Under the pieces are notes generated by a model. It was not told where the DNA came from. It saw nothing but the letters and a program-made list of their open reading frames with translations, and made no database searches. Shown here piece after piece: positions 33,006-42,057 of a stretch of DNA of 64,000 bases. Where the stretch lies: assembly GCA_951813575.1 (NCBI GenBank), contig OX638375.1, positions 558,001-622,000 on the forward strand, in the 5' to 3' direction. A program made the position numbers and the translations under genes. Each line of letters begins with the position of its first letter. Positions within the stretch are counted from its first letter, which is position 1. Source of the DNA: Candidatus Binatia bacterium (GTDB lineage: Bacteria; Desulfobacterota; Binatia; UBA9968; JAJDTQ01).

Positions 33006-35723
33006 TCAGGGCGCCTGTGTGGCCGGCGGCTGTGTGGCCGGCGGCTGCAGGGCCTGTAGCGACCGCTCGAGCTGGCGCAGCGACTCGCCGAAAGCGGCCC
33101 AGTCCCCGGCCCGAAGGGACTCCACGGAACGCCGATAATGCTCCAGCGCCCGCCCGGCCGGATCTCCCGTGTCTTCTCCGGCGGCCGCGGCCTGAACCGC
33201 CGGCGACGCCGCCGCCGTGTCCTCCACGGTGTCGCCGAACAGCTCATGCAGCGCGTCCTCGAGATTCTCTCTCATGGCAATGCGGTTGCCGAACACCGCC
33301 ACCACCCGCTTGAGCTCCGGCAGGGAGCCCTGATCCGCCGCCAGGTAGAGCGACTGCACGTAAAGCAGCGAGTCCTGGATGGGAATCGCCAGCAGGCTGC
33401 CGCGGATCACGTGGGAACCGCGCTGGCCCCAGAGGCTCAACTGCTGCGAGATGAACGCGTCCTGGTCGATACGGGCGTCCACCTGCTTGGGGCCGTAGAC
33501 GAGCCTGGCCTTGGGGAAGTTGAGCGCCAGCAGCTTGCCGTAGTGGGTCCCGTCGCTCCGGGCGGCGAGCCATGCGCGCATGTTGTCGCGATTGTTGGGG
33601 GTGAAGGGCAGGAGCAGGACGAACTCCTCCTTGTCCTCTCCGGGCAGGCGCATGATGGTGTAGTAGGGCTCCACCTCCTGCTCTTCCTCGTCCACCTGGC
33701 GCGTGGGAATGCTCAGCAGGTCCTCCTTGTTGTAGAAGACCTGCGGATCCTGCATGTGGTAGGTGGCGTACATCCGCGCCTGCACCTTGAACAGGTCCTG
33801 GGGGTAGCGGACGTGGGAGCGCAACGCCTCCGGCATCGCCTCCATGGACTTGAACAGGCCCGGAAACCCCTTGGAATAGGCCTGCACCACCGGGTCGCCG
33901 GCGTCGGCGATGTAGAAATCCACGCTGCCGTTGTAGGCGTCCACCACCGTCTTCACCGAGTTCCGGATGTAGTTGCCGACTCCCTCCCTGGGCTCGGAAT
34001 ACGGATAGCGGTCCGAGGTGGTGTAGCCGTCGATGATCCAGAACAGCCGGCCCTCCGGGGTGACCACCAGGTACGGATCCTCGTCGAAGGTCAGGAACGG
34101 CGCCAGCTTCTGCACCCGGTCCTGTATCTTGCGGTAGTAGAGAATGCGGCTTTCCGGCGTGATGTCGTTGGACAGGGAGATCCGCAGGGTCGCGAAACGG
34201 GCCGAATACAAGAGCTTGCGCCAGAACGACCCCAACAGCACGCCGCCCTCGCCCTCGTAGGTGGTGTAGATGTTCTGGTCGCCGGACGGATAGTCCAGCT
34301 CCTGCGCCAGCGTCTTCACGAACACGTAGTCGTTGGCCACCTCGCCGAAGTAGATCTCCGGCCGGGTCACCTTGATGAAACCCTCGGACACCGGCGGGAT
34401 GTCCTTGACGAAGAACTCGGGCAGCCCCTCCTTGCTGATCTGGTTCACGGGGCTGTACACCACCCCGTAGCCGTGGGTGTACACCAGGTGCTCGTTGATC
34501 CAGATGCGGCTCGGCAATTGCTCGTGGGACAGCTCACGGGCCGAGAGCATCACCTGGCGGTAGTTGCCGTCGATCTCGTAGCGGTCGTTGTCCACGTCGA
34601 CGAACTCGTAGTAGGTGCGGATCTGCTGGAGTTGGGCGTAGGTGGACAACAGCGGCATGTAGTTCCACAGCCGGATGTTCTTCACCGTGGCGTCATTCTT
34701 CTGAAGGTCCTCCGCCGTCAACACCTCGTTGACCGGAAACTCCTGGGCCTCCACCCGGTCCAGGCCGTAGGCGTGGCGCGTGGAGCGGATGTTGCGCTGG
34801 ATGTAGGGCGTCTCGGCCACCAGCTCGTTGGGGACCACGTGGAACTGCTGCAGGAAGGAGGGATAGGCGAACATGCCGACGGCGTGGACCACCGCCAGCG
34901 CCCCGAGGCCGATGAAGAGATACCTGAGGCCCGGCCGGCGCATCTGAAAAAGACACACCGCGGCCGCCACCACCGCCAGCACGGCCAGCACCCGGAGCGC
35001 CGGAAGCCGGGCGTGGATGTCCGTGTAGCCGGCGCCGAACACCACCCCATTGTGCGAGTACATCAGCTTGTAGGCGTCCAGCAGGTAACCCCCGCTCTGG
35101 ACCAGCAACAGCAACGCCAGCAGTATCGACAGGTGGATCTTGGCGGCGCCGTGGACGGAAAGTCCCTCCTCCCCGTACTGGATGCCGCCGTACAGCAGAT
35201 AGATGAAAGCCGTGGCCACGAGCACGAGCCCGAGGGACACCAGAAACCACCGGTAGATCGCATCGAGACCCGGAAGCCGGAAGAGATAGAAGCCGATGTC
35301 CTTGCCCAGCAGCGGGTCCTGGATGCCGAAGGGGGTGCCGTTGAAGTACAGCAGCGCCGACTCCCAGTGCATCGCCGCCTGCGGCGCGGCCAGAAATCCC
35401 AGCACCAGGGCCACCGGCAGCAGCAGCCGCCGGATCAGGGGATCCAGCTCCTCGGGTCCGGGCACCTCCGGGTTCGTGCTCTTGAGCGGTAGCACGCCTT
35501 CGCGGATGCGCGCCGCGAGCTTGATGTTGACGTAGACGAGCGCAAAGAACAGCACGCCCGAGATCACTCCCAGCAGGACCTTGATCCAGAGGGTCTTGGT
35601 GAACACGCCCGAATAGCCGATCTCACCGAACCAGAGATAGTCCGTGTAGAGATAGATGGCCTCGCCGAAGAGCGAGAACAGGAGAAACGCGCCGAGCAGG
35701 ATCAGGCCGATGGATTTTCGCAT
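33006..35723 (-). CDS. UPF0182 (COG1615) integral membrane protein
   Basis: 905 residues, conserved membrane family of unknown function. About seven hydrophobic segments fill the first 300 residues (the first is SIGLILLGAFLLFSLFGEAI). A long soluble, probably periplasmic part follows, with family motifs such as NIRLWNYMPLLSTYAQLQQI and VYTHGYGVVYSP. The very end has a PPATQ duplication encoded by two copies of a 15-base unit (33015-33044). ATG 35723 has AGAGG five bases upstream. It ends 10 bases before rfaE1 and could lead that operon. Confidence 0.9.
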   Translation of the reverse strand: MRKSIGLILLGAFLLFSLFGEAIYLYTDYLWFGEIGYSGVFTKTLWIKVLLGVISGVLFFALVYVNIKLAARIREGVLPLKSTNPEVPGPEELDPLIRRLLLPVALVLGFLAAPQAAMHWESALLYFNGTPFGIQDPLLGKDIGFYLFRLPGLDAIYRWFLVSLGLVLVATAFIYLLYGGIQYGEEGLSVHGAAKIHLSILLALLLLVQSGGYLLDAYKLMYSHNGVVFGAGYTDIHARLPALRVLAVLAVVAAAVCLFQMRRPGLRYLFIGLGALAVVHAVGMFAYPSFLQQFHVVPNELVAETPYIQRNIRSTRHAYGLDRVEAQEFPVNEVLTAEDLQKNDATVKNIRLWNYMPLLSTYAQLQQIRTYYEFVDVDNDRYEIDGNYRQVMLSARELSHEQLPSRIWINEHLVYTHGYGVVYSPVNQISKEGLPEFFVKDIPPVSEGFIKVTRPEIYFGEVANDYVFVKTLAQELDYPSGDQNIYTTYEGEGGVLLGSFWRKLLYSARFATLRISLSNDITPESRILYYRKIQDRVQKLAPFLTFDEDPYLVVTPEGRLFWIIDGYTTSDRYPYSEPREGVGNYIRNSVKTVVDAYNGSVDFYIADAGDPVVQAYSKGFPGLFKSMEAMPEALRSHVRYPQDLFKVQARMYATYHMQDPQVFYNKEDLLSIPTRQVDEEEQEVEPYYTIMRLPGEDKEEFVLLLPFTPNNRDNMRAWLAARSDGTHYGKLLALNFPKARLVYGPKQVDARIDQDAFISQQLSLWGQRGSHVIRGSLLAIPIQDSLLYVQSLYLAADQGSLPELKRVVAVFGNRIAMRENLEDALHELFGDTVEDTAAASPAVQAAAAGEDTGDPAGRALEHYRRSVESLRAGDWAAFGESLRQLERSLQALQPPATQPPATQAP
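33015..33044. repeat. Two tandem 15-base copies at the end of the UPF0182 gene
   Basis: CTGTGTGGCCGGCGG occurs twice in a row and encodes the repeated QPPAT residues at the C-terminus. Being a multiple of three, copy number could change without shifting frame. Confidence 0.8.
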
Positions 35724-35789
35724 GGAATCCTCTTCACGTCCGGGCGGACCATGCATCCGCGCATGACCCGCCGGCTTTGATGCAAACCG

Positions 35790-37436
35790 TTAAAACGCAC
35801 CCTTGTGGGAGTACTCGATCTCCGGACCGGTGATGAACTCCAGCAAGGCCGCCTTGCCCTCCTCCGTCGCCCGCCGTGCCCGGACGATGGCGGGGCCCAC
35901 GGCCGCGGGGTCCTCCACCCGCTCCGCCCAGCCGCCCATGGCCCGGGCCATATCGGCGTAGTTGCCGCCGAGATCCCTGGTGCCGTAACGCTCGTGGGAC
36001 AGCGCCATGTGGCGGGTCTCCACCGCCATGGTGGAGTTGTTGAGCACGATGGTCAATATGGGCAGGTTCGAACGCACCGCGGTCTCGAAGTCCAGGCCCG
36101 TCATGCCGAAGGCGGCGTCCCCCATGAAGTTGACCACGAATTTCCCGGGCGCCGCCAGCTTGGCCCCCAGGTTCAAACCCAGTCCGGTGCCCAGACCGTG
36201 GGACTTGCCCCATCCCAGGTAGGACCGCGGCCCGGCCGACCGGTAGAACGGCATGAGCTGGTCCCTCGGGCTTCCGGAATCGTGGGTGACGATGGCTTCC
36301 GCCGGGTCCACCGCGTCCATGAACTCGCGAATCACCCGGTAGGGGTTGATGGGCACCTCGTCGGAAGTCAGTTTCGGGTTCCATTCCCGCAGCCATTCCC
36401 CCCTCATGTCGGCGATCTTCGCCGCGGGAGACCGCCCGGCGCGCGAGCCGCCGTCCAGCAACTCCGTGACGGCTTCCACGAACTGCCGCAGCACGAGCCT
36501 GGCGTCGCCGACGATGGGATGGTCGACGTGGTAGTTCTTGCCGATGTCGATGGGATCATCCGTGGCCTGTATGAACGTCTTCCCCGGCGGCATGGGGGTG
36601 GTCATGGGGTGGCGGGTCAGACTCGTGCCCACTCCGAAGACCAGGTCGGCCTGCTTGAGGAAGTGGTACACCGGCCGGTTCATGACGCCCGAGGCGCTGC
36701 CCAGTGACAGCGGATGTGTTTCCGGAAAAGCGCTCTTGCCGCCCATGGTGGTCATGACGGGGATGCCCGTGAGCTCGGCCAGCTCCAGCAGCTCAGGCGC
36801 CGCCTCGGCGTACAGCACGCCCTGGCCGGCATGAATCACCGGATCCCGCGCCTCGAGCAACGCCCCGGCCGCGGCCATGACGTCCCGTGGATCGGCCTCC
36901 GAGACCGTGGCCTTGACCGGCCGGTAGCCGTCGAGCACGGCGGGGTCGAGTTGCTCGCCGGCCACGTCGGCCGGGATCTCCACCATTACCGGCCCCGGGC
37001 GCCCCATCTTGAGCCTGGCGAAGGCGCGCCTCATGGTGTCGACGACCCGGTCGGCCGTGGTGACCTGCTCCACGAACTTGGTGATGGGAGCGTAGTTCTT
37101 CAACGAGCTGAACTGGGGGAACACGCCTTCACGCTCCCGCGTATGTCCCAGGGGAAGGAGCAGCACCGGCACCGCGTCGGAGTATGCCGTGGCCACGCCG
37201 GCATAGGCGTTCTCCGCGCCGGGCCCGAACTGCATGGCGAAAACGCCCGGGGGCCGGCCGTTGTTGACCCTGCTGTAACCGTCGGCGATGCCCACGCCCA
37301 CCCGCTCCTGGCGGCAGATGACGGGGCGGATGCCGCTCTCCGCCGCCGCCTCGATCAGGGTCGAGGTGGGGAACGAGCTCAAGTAGTCAACTCCCTCACG
37401 CCTAAGGATATGGGCGATCACGTCCACCGTTCTCAT
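35790..37436 (-). CDS. Thiamine-diphosphate enzyme, acetolactate synthase-like (three domains)
   Basis: 548 residues. Pyr domain with catalytic Glu44 (ICRQERVGVGIADGYSR), a central domain, and PP domain with the ThDP-binding GDAAFGMTGLDFETAV ending in LNNS. It could be acetolactate synthase, oxalyl-CoA decarboxylase-like, sulphopyruvate or benzoylformate decarboxylase-like. The low similarity to IlvB-type motifs and lack of an ilvN neighbour argue against branched-chain synthesis. The ATG at 37436 starts the family N-terminus; the frame continues upstream through a repeat. The nearest genes do not suggest a substrate. Confidence 0.8.
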   Translation of the reverse strand: MRTVDVIAHILRREGVDYLSSFPTSTLIEAAAESGIRPVICRQERVGVGIADGYSRVNNGRPPGVFAMQFGPGAENAYAGVATAYSDAVPVLLLPLGHTREREGVFPQFSSLKNYAPITKFVEQVTTADRVVDTMRRAFARLKMGRPGPVMVEIPADVAGEQLDPAVLDGYRPVKATVSEADPRDVMAAAGALLEARDPVIHAGQGVLYAEAAPELLELAELTGIPVMTTMGGKSAFPETHPLSLGSASGVMNRPVYHFLKQADLVFGVGTSLTRHPMTTPMPPGKTFIQATDDPIDIGKNYHVDHPIVGDARLVLRQFVEAVTELLDGGSRAGRSPAAKIADMRGEWLREWNPKLTSDEVPINPYRVIREFMDAVDPAEAIVTHDSGSPRDQLMPFYRSAGPRSYLGWGKSHGLGTGLGLNLGAKLAAPGKFVVNFMGDAAFGMTGLDFETAVRSNLPILTIVLNNSTMAVETRHMALSHERYGTRDLGGNYADMARAMGGWAERVEDPAAVGPAIVRARRATEEGKAALLEFITGPEIEYSHKGAF

Positions 37437-37530
37437 GGTCTCGACTGCTCCCTCCCGCCGTGTCCGGGAACCGGCCCCGGCGGTTTCATGCTCTTGCTCA
37501 AACGAAAATCCGGACGGCGCGCACAGGTCA

Positions 37531-37695
37531 CTAGTGGCCTGTAACATGCAATTGTGTACCAAGATGCGCAGGATTTTTTGTTGTCGGCAAGGCGCGACGA
37601 CGAGCAGTGGCGGGCACCACGCGAGGAGGAGCAACGCAGCCTACAGCAAAAAGGACAAGCAGATTGGTACGCAATTGCATTTTACAGGCCACTAG
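37531..37695. repeat. 165-base MITE-like palindromic element with CTAG ends
   Basis: The outer 32 bases at 37531-37562 match the reverse complement of 37664-37695 at 30 of 32 positions, both starting CTAGTGGCCTGTAA. The inside is also partly self-complementary (a T-rich run with TTGTCGGC on one side and GCCTACAGCAAAAA on the other). It has no coding capacity. The palindromic CTAG at both ends might be a target duplication. The right CTAG provides the TAG stop of the NUDIX gene at 37692. Confidence 0.8.
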
Positions 37696-38408
37696 AGTGT
37701 GCGCAGGGCGAACTCACGGCACAGGGCTTCCCACGTACCGAGCTCGCCCAGGGTCCGCAGGGTCGCCAAGGTCGGCGGAATCACGGCCATACGCCCCCGC
37801 TCGGCGCGCAGGAGCGCCTCCTCCGGGGTGATCCAGAGGCTTTCCGTCACCTCCTCGGAAACGTCCAACGGCACCTGGCCTTCCGGGATGGGGGCCAGGA
37901 AGAACCGCGTATCGAACCGCATGGCATACCGCTCCGGGGTGGTCCGGTGGTAGAAGTAGACCGGGCTGCCGACGTCGCAGCAAAGCCCCTCCGACGCCAG
38001 CAGTTCGGCAAAGCCCACGTCGCCGCTCAGCAGGGCGGTGCGCCTGGCCGCCACCCTTTCCTGCGTGTCCGCTCCCACCGCCACGCCGCCGTCCTGGCCC
38101 ACGCACAGCAGCACTCCCACCTCCTCGTACAGCTCCCGGATGGCCGCCACCCAATGCGCCATCGCATCCTCGGCGCTCATCTCATCCCCCAGCCGGCTCC
38201 TGGCCTCGTCGGGAGAGAGGCCCTGGCAGCGCTCCAGCATGGCGGGAGAGGCATCGGCGCGCTTGACGCTGCCGCCGGGAAAGACGAAGAACCCCCCCAG
38301 GAAACGCATCTCCCGGGGCCGGCGCGTCATGAAGATCTCGAATGCGTCGCTCGCCGGCCGTGCCAGGACGATGGTGGACGCCTTTCTGGGAACGACCTTA
38401 TCCGGCAT
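37692..38408 (-). CDS. NUDIX hydrolase, NUDT19-like with interrupted Nudix box
   Basis: 238 residues. The Nudix box is split: GG at 45-46 (FVFPGGSV) and RELYEEVG at 91-98, with about 44 residues between instead of the usual dozen. This long insert is known from the NUDT19 (RP2) group, some of which cleave CoA and acyl-CoA. Hydrolysis of a CoA-type pyrophosphate is therefore plausible but unproven. Its TAG stop is formed by the CTAG end of the 37531-37695 repeat. Confidence 0.85.
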   Translation of the reverse strand: MPDKVVPRKASTIVLARPASDAFEIFMTRRPREMRFLGGFFVFPGGSVKRADASPAMLERCQGLSPDEARSRLGDEMSAEDAMAHWVAAIRELYEEVGVLLCVGQDGGVAVGADTQERVAARRTALLSGDVGFAELLASEGLCCDVGSPVYFYHRTTPERYAMRFDTRFFLAPIPEGQVPLDVSEEVTESLWITPEEALLRAERGRMAVIPPTLATLRTLGELGTWEALCREFALRTL

Positions 38409-38455
38409 GGACCCTCAGCATGATTCTCGGGGACGGAACCCGCGCGCGGACCGCG

Positions 38456-39082
38456 TCAGCCTGCTTGCCCCCGCAGCCTTTCCAGCAGGTCTTCGAAGGA
38501 TCTCCGGTTGATGACCCGGTTGAACTGGGCGCGATAGTTGTTGACCAGGCTGATGTCCTCGATGACGACGTCGTAGATGCGCCATTTGGCGGGTTCCCCA
38601 ACGCGGTGCATGCGGTAGTCCACCTTGAACCGGCGTCCGTCTCGGTCCGCGATCTCGGTTTCGACCCGGGCGAAACGGTCATCGATCTCCTCCCCCACCA
38701 CCTTCGTCCGCTGCCCGTTGTAGGCGGAAATACGGTTCGTGTAGGTCCGTTCCAGCAGTCCGGTGAAGAGGCGCGTGAACTCCTCCCGGTGCTCGGGAGT
38801 ACGGCGGCGCCAGTGGGAGCCCAGTGAACGGCGGGCCATCTCGGCGAAGTCGAAGACCGGCAGGACGACGGCCCGAAGGCGTTCCACCTTCGCCTCCTCT
38901 CCCAGATTCGCGTCGCCGAGAATCGCAACGCTTTGCCGCAACACCGCGTCGACTTCCCGTCCGGGGCCCTCCGCGGCCGAAACCGTCCCCGCCAGCCAGC
39001 CGATGACCACCACGATCACACCGAGCCACGCGCGGCCGGAGCGGAGGGACGGGTTCTTCCTCTTCCTGGATGTCTGGTTCAT
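38456..39082 (-). CDS. mlaC: MlaC/Ttg2D-type phospholipid-binding periplasmic protein
   Basis: 208 residues. A signal peptide is apparent: a basic N-terminus, the hydrophobic run WLGVIVVVIGWLAGTVSA, and cleavage near AEG. The mature part has the family's FDFAEMARRSLGSHW and the NYRAQFNRVI C-terminal region. In the Mla system it ferries phospholipid between the outer-membrane MlaA and the inner-membrane MlaFEDB complex. No other mla gene is in the window. It supports an organism with an outer membrane. Confidence 0.88.
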   Translation of the reverse strand: MNQTSRKRKNPSLRSGRAWLGVIVVVIGWLAGTVSAAEGPGREVDAVLRQSVAILGDANLGEEAKVERLRAVVLPVFDFAEMARRSLGSHWRRRTPEHREEFTRLFTGLLERTYTNRISAYNGQRTKVVGEEIDDRFARVETEIADRDGRRFKVDYRMHRVGEPAKWRIYDVVIEDISLVNNYRAQFNRVINRRSFEDLLERLRGQAG

Positions 39083-39158
39083 GGCAGCTGGTTTCCTGTC
39101 TCACTAACCCAATCAATCTAGCCTAATCATCCTCAGGAATCCAAACCGCCGGCGCGGA

Positions 39159-39956
39159 TCACGCAAGACGCACGGCCTTGGAGAAATCGTAGTCCGCGGG
39201 GACATCGCCCTCGAACTCCCACGCCACGCGCGTGCCGGCCCGATCCGGGCCCATGTGCCGCTCCAGGAACCGGAACAACAGCGTCCACGCCGCTTCAGCC
39301 GATTCCGGGCGGTAGCGTCCGGGCATGGTGTCGTTGAGCCAGCCGTGCGGCGCGTCCCTGAAAATACGGATGGAATAGCTCTTCCAGGAGTCCTCCAGCG
39401 CCCGCCGGAACCGCAGCACGTCATCCACCGAGATGATGTGGTCGCTGTCGCCGAACACCCCCAGCACCGGGCACGACAACCGCTGGATGAACTCGCCCAC
39501 CGGCGTCGGGCGCTCCTCGTGAGGCTCCCAATCACGCTGGTAGATGCCGCCGTAGAACACCAACGCGCACCGGAGGTCGTCCCGGTGGGCCGCGGCCAGC
39601 AGCGGCTGCCTCCCGGTCTGGCACACCCCCATCACCGCGATGCGGTCGCCGTCCACATGGTCCAGGCTCCGCAGATAGGCGATGCACTCGTCCAGGTCCA
39701 CCAACGCCTCGTCGTCGCGGATGCCCACGCCCACGTCTCCGCGGGCCAGCGCCTCCCTATCCCCGGTGAACCGTGAAAACATGTCGGGAGCCAGGGCCAC
39801 GTACCCGTTGGCGGCCAGGCGCTCGGCGATGTCCGTCGTGTGCTCCACGACGCCGTAACGCTCGTGAAGCTGAACCACCGCCGGGTAGCGGCCGTCTTCG
39901 GGGGCTCTCGCCAGATAGCCCTTCTTCCCCGGAGCGAACTCCACTTCCGAAATCAT
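39159..39956 (-). CDS. Dienelactone hydrolase family protein
   Basis: 265 residues, alpha/beta hydrolase of the dienelactone hydrolase family. The Cys nucleophile is Cys112 (VMGVCQTG), with Asp172 (GDSDHIIS) and His204 (APHGW) as the other triad members and Glu32 (QLHERYG) as the gating residue, so the complete DLH set is present. It may open lactones made during aromatic ring breakdown. ATG 39956 has GGAGG seven bases upstream. Divergent from the dipeptide epimerase gene. Confidence 0.87.
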   Translation of the reverse strand: MISEVEFAPGKKGYLARAPEDGRYPAVVQLHERYGVVEHTTDIAERLAANGYVALAPDMFSRFTGDREALARGDVGVGIRDDEALVDLDECIAYLRSLDHVDGDRIAVMGVCQTGRQPLLAAAHRDDLRCALVFYGGIYQRDWEPHEERPTPVGEFIQRLSCPVLGVFGDSDHIISVDDVLRFRRALEDSWKSYSIRIFRDAPHGWLNDTMPGRYRPESAEAAWTLLFRFLERHMGPDRAGTRVAWEFEGDVPADYDFSKAVRLA

Positions 39957-40121
39957 GTCCGACCCTCCTTCAGGACCCTGCGACAAGCGGCTCAAGCACT
40001 TTGCCGGAAACGTAACAGATCGAGCCGGATGAAGCGACGACAGCGCCACTGGTCCGCCCCCGGAATTTGCGGTAGTTTCCTGTGAGGCCCGCAACGCCGG
40101 CGCACATTTCAGGAGGCACCC

Positions 40122-41195
40122 TTGACGCATATCACCCGCATCGAAGCGCGCGTCCTGAACGCGTCACTCAAGGCTCCGTTCACCATCGCCGGGGCGCGGC
40201 TGGACACGGTGCGCAACGTCGCCGTCCGGCTCGACCTCGCCGGGGGCGCAAGCGGCTGGGGGGAGATTCCCATCCTGCCCACGGTCACCCCGGAAGACCA
40301 GACAACGGCGCTGGAAGCCTCCCGGCGGGCGGCACGGGAATGGACCGGCCGGGACGCCCTGCGCTGGCGTCCGCTGGTGGACGCCCTTTCCGGCGCCCTC
40401 CCGGGAGCGCCGACGGTACGAGCCGGCCTGGAGATGGCGCTCTTCGACGCCCTGGCGCGCCACTGGGACATCCCGCTGTTCGCATTCTTCGGGGGCGCCG
40501 CCGACCGCATCGTCACCGACATCACGATCCCCATCTGCGGGCCGGAGGACGCCCGCCGGCTTGCGGCCGAGTACCGCGGCCTCGGATTCACGACCCTCAA
40601 GACCAAGGTCGGCGCCGACGTTGACGCCGATGTCGAGCGCGTCAGGGCCATCCGCGAGGGCCATCCCACGAGCGACCTCATCCTCGACGGCAACGAGGGT
40701 TATGACGTGGCGCAGACCCTCGCGTTCCTGAAGACCCTCCGCCGCAAGGGTCTCGAACCGGCCCTCCTGGAGCAGCCCGTGCCGCGGGAGGACCGTGACG
40801 GCCAGGCCCGCCTGGTGCGCGAAGCGGGCGTTCCCGTGGCCGCGGACGAATCCTGCCGCTCGTCCGAGGACGCCGCCCGCATCGCCCGGGACCGTCTCGC
40901 CCACGTCGTCAACATCAAGCTGGCCAAGTGCGGCGTGGCCCAGGCCCTGGAGATCATCGCCATCGCCCGCGCCTCCGGCCTCGGACTCATGATCGGCGGC
41001 ATGGTGGAAACCCGGCTGGCCATGGGGTTCAGCGCGCATCTGGCGGCGGGCACGGGCGCCTTCCAGTGGATCGACCTCGACACCCCCATGCTGCTGGCCG
41101 ACGACCCGGTGCTCCACGGGTACACGGTCGACGGACCCCGCTACCACCTCGGGCACATCACCGCCGGCCACGGCGGCGAGCTCGCGGCATGGTAG
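40122..41195 (+). CDS. Dipeptide epimerase (enolase superfamily, MR/MLE-like)
   Basis: 357 residues. KTK at 160-162, Asp189-x-Asn191, Glu217, Asp242 and Lys266 supply the two base lysines and the three metal ligands of the muconate-lactonising subgroup. That geometry fits L-Ala-D/L-Glu epimerases and related dipeptide epimerases. Starts at a TTG with AGGAGG five bases upstream. Its last seven bases overlap the isoaspartyl peptidase start, so the two are translationally coupled and probably act on one peptide pool, for example murein-derived peptides. Confidence 0.85.
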   Translation: MTHITRIEARVLNASLKAPFTIAGARLDTVRNVAVRLDLAGGASGWGEIPILPTVTPEDQTTALEASRRAAREWTGRDALRWRPLVDALSGALPGAPTVRAGLEMALFDALARHWDIPLFAFFGGAADRIVTDITIPICGPEDARRLAAEYRGLGFTTLKTKVGADVDADVERVRAIREGHPTSDLILDGNEGYDVAQTLAFLKTLRRKGLEPALLEQPVPREDRDGQARLVREAGVPVAADESCRSSEDAARIARDRLAHVVNIKLAKCGVAQALEIIAIARASGLGLMIGGMVETRLAMGFSAHLAAGTGAFQWIDLDTPMLLADDPVLHGYTVDGPRYHLGHITAGHGGELAAW

Positions 41196-42043
41196 CACCC
41201 CGGCCAGCCATCATCGTTCACGGCGGCGCCGGCCGCGGCTCCGGCGAGTGGCGCGAGGCGCGGCTCGCCGGATGCCTGAAGGCCGCCGCCATCGGCTGGA
41301 CGGCCCTCGAATCCGGACGGACGGCGCTGGACGCGGTCGGAGAGGCGGTGGCGGCGCTGGAGGACGATCCTCTGTTCAACGCCGGCACCGGGTCTTCGCT
41401 GAACCGGGCCGGCGAGGTGGAGATGGATGCGGCACTGATGTCGGACACCCTGGAGGCCGGAGCGGTGGCCTCGGTCGCCGGCATCAGGAATCCCATACGG
41501 CTGGCGCGGAAGATTCTGGAGGACGGGCGTCACGTGCTGCTGACGGGCCGGGGAGCATGCGACTTCGCACGGCAGGCCGGTATACCGTTGGTACCGCCCG
41601 AAACCCTGGTGACCCAGGCCCAGCACGAACGCTGGAAGCAAGACCATGGCACGGTGGGCTGCGTGGCGGTGGACCGCGAGGGCCACCTGGCCGCCGGCAC
41701 CTCCACCGGGGGCACGCCGCGGAAGCTCCCCGGCCGGGTCGGCGACACGCCGCTGATCGGCTGCGGCACCTACGGCAACGGCGACGGGGCGGCTTCGTGC
41801 ACCGGCCAGGGAGAGGCGATCATCAAGGTGGTGCTGGCCAAGACCTCGGTGGACCAGTTGACCTCGGGACTGGCCCCCATGGAGGCGGCCCGACAGGCCG
41901 TCGCACTGCTGGCGCGGCGGACCGGCGGACAGGCCGGGGTCATTCTGGTGGACCGCCTGGGCGTCGTCGGCTACGCCCACAACACGGAAGAGATGCCCCT
42001 CTGCCACATCATCGGGGGAGAAGAGCCAGTCACGGTGTTCTAG
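41189..42043 (+). CDS. Isoaspartyl peptidase / L-asparaginase (Ntn hydrolase)
   Basis: 284 residues, plant-type asparaginase family. Self-cleavage is expected before Thr155 (QDHGTVGCVAVD), leaving Thr as N-terminal nucleophile of the small subunit. Other motifs are IIVHGGAG at the N-terminus and NAGTGSSLNRAG near residue 64. Members cut beta-aspartyl dipeptides and asparagine. The ATG lies inside the end of the dipeptide epimerase gene (ATGGTAG). Convergent with the 42058 gene, 14 bases between stops. Confidence 0.9.
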   Translation: MVAPRPAIIVHGGAGRGSGEWREARLAGCLKAAAIGWTALESGRTALDAVGEAVAALEDDPLFNAGTGSSLNRAGEVEMDAALMSDTLEAGAVASVAGIRNPIRLARKILEDGRHVLLTGRGACDFARQAGIPLVPPETLVTQAQHERWKQDHGTVGCVAVDREGHLAAGTSTGGTPRKLPGRVGDTPLIGCGTYGNGDGAASCTGQGEAIIKVVLAKTSVDQLTSGLAPMEAARQAVALLARRTGGQAGVILVDRLGVVGYAHNTEEMPLCHIIGGEEPVTVF

Positions 42044-42057
42044 GTTTCCGGTAAGGT

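Noticed and set aside
37531-37695. Small non-coding RNA gene or attachment site
   Set aside because: No promoter or T-run found and a sequence relative with the same ends is at 43177; a MITE-like repeat explains it better.
40122-40124. TTG as a doubtful start for the dipeptide epimerase
   Set aside because: Kept as start, since AGGAGG lies five bases upstream and no ATG fits the family N-terminus; the doubt was dropped.
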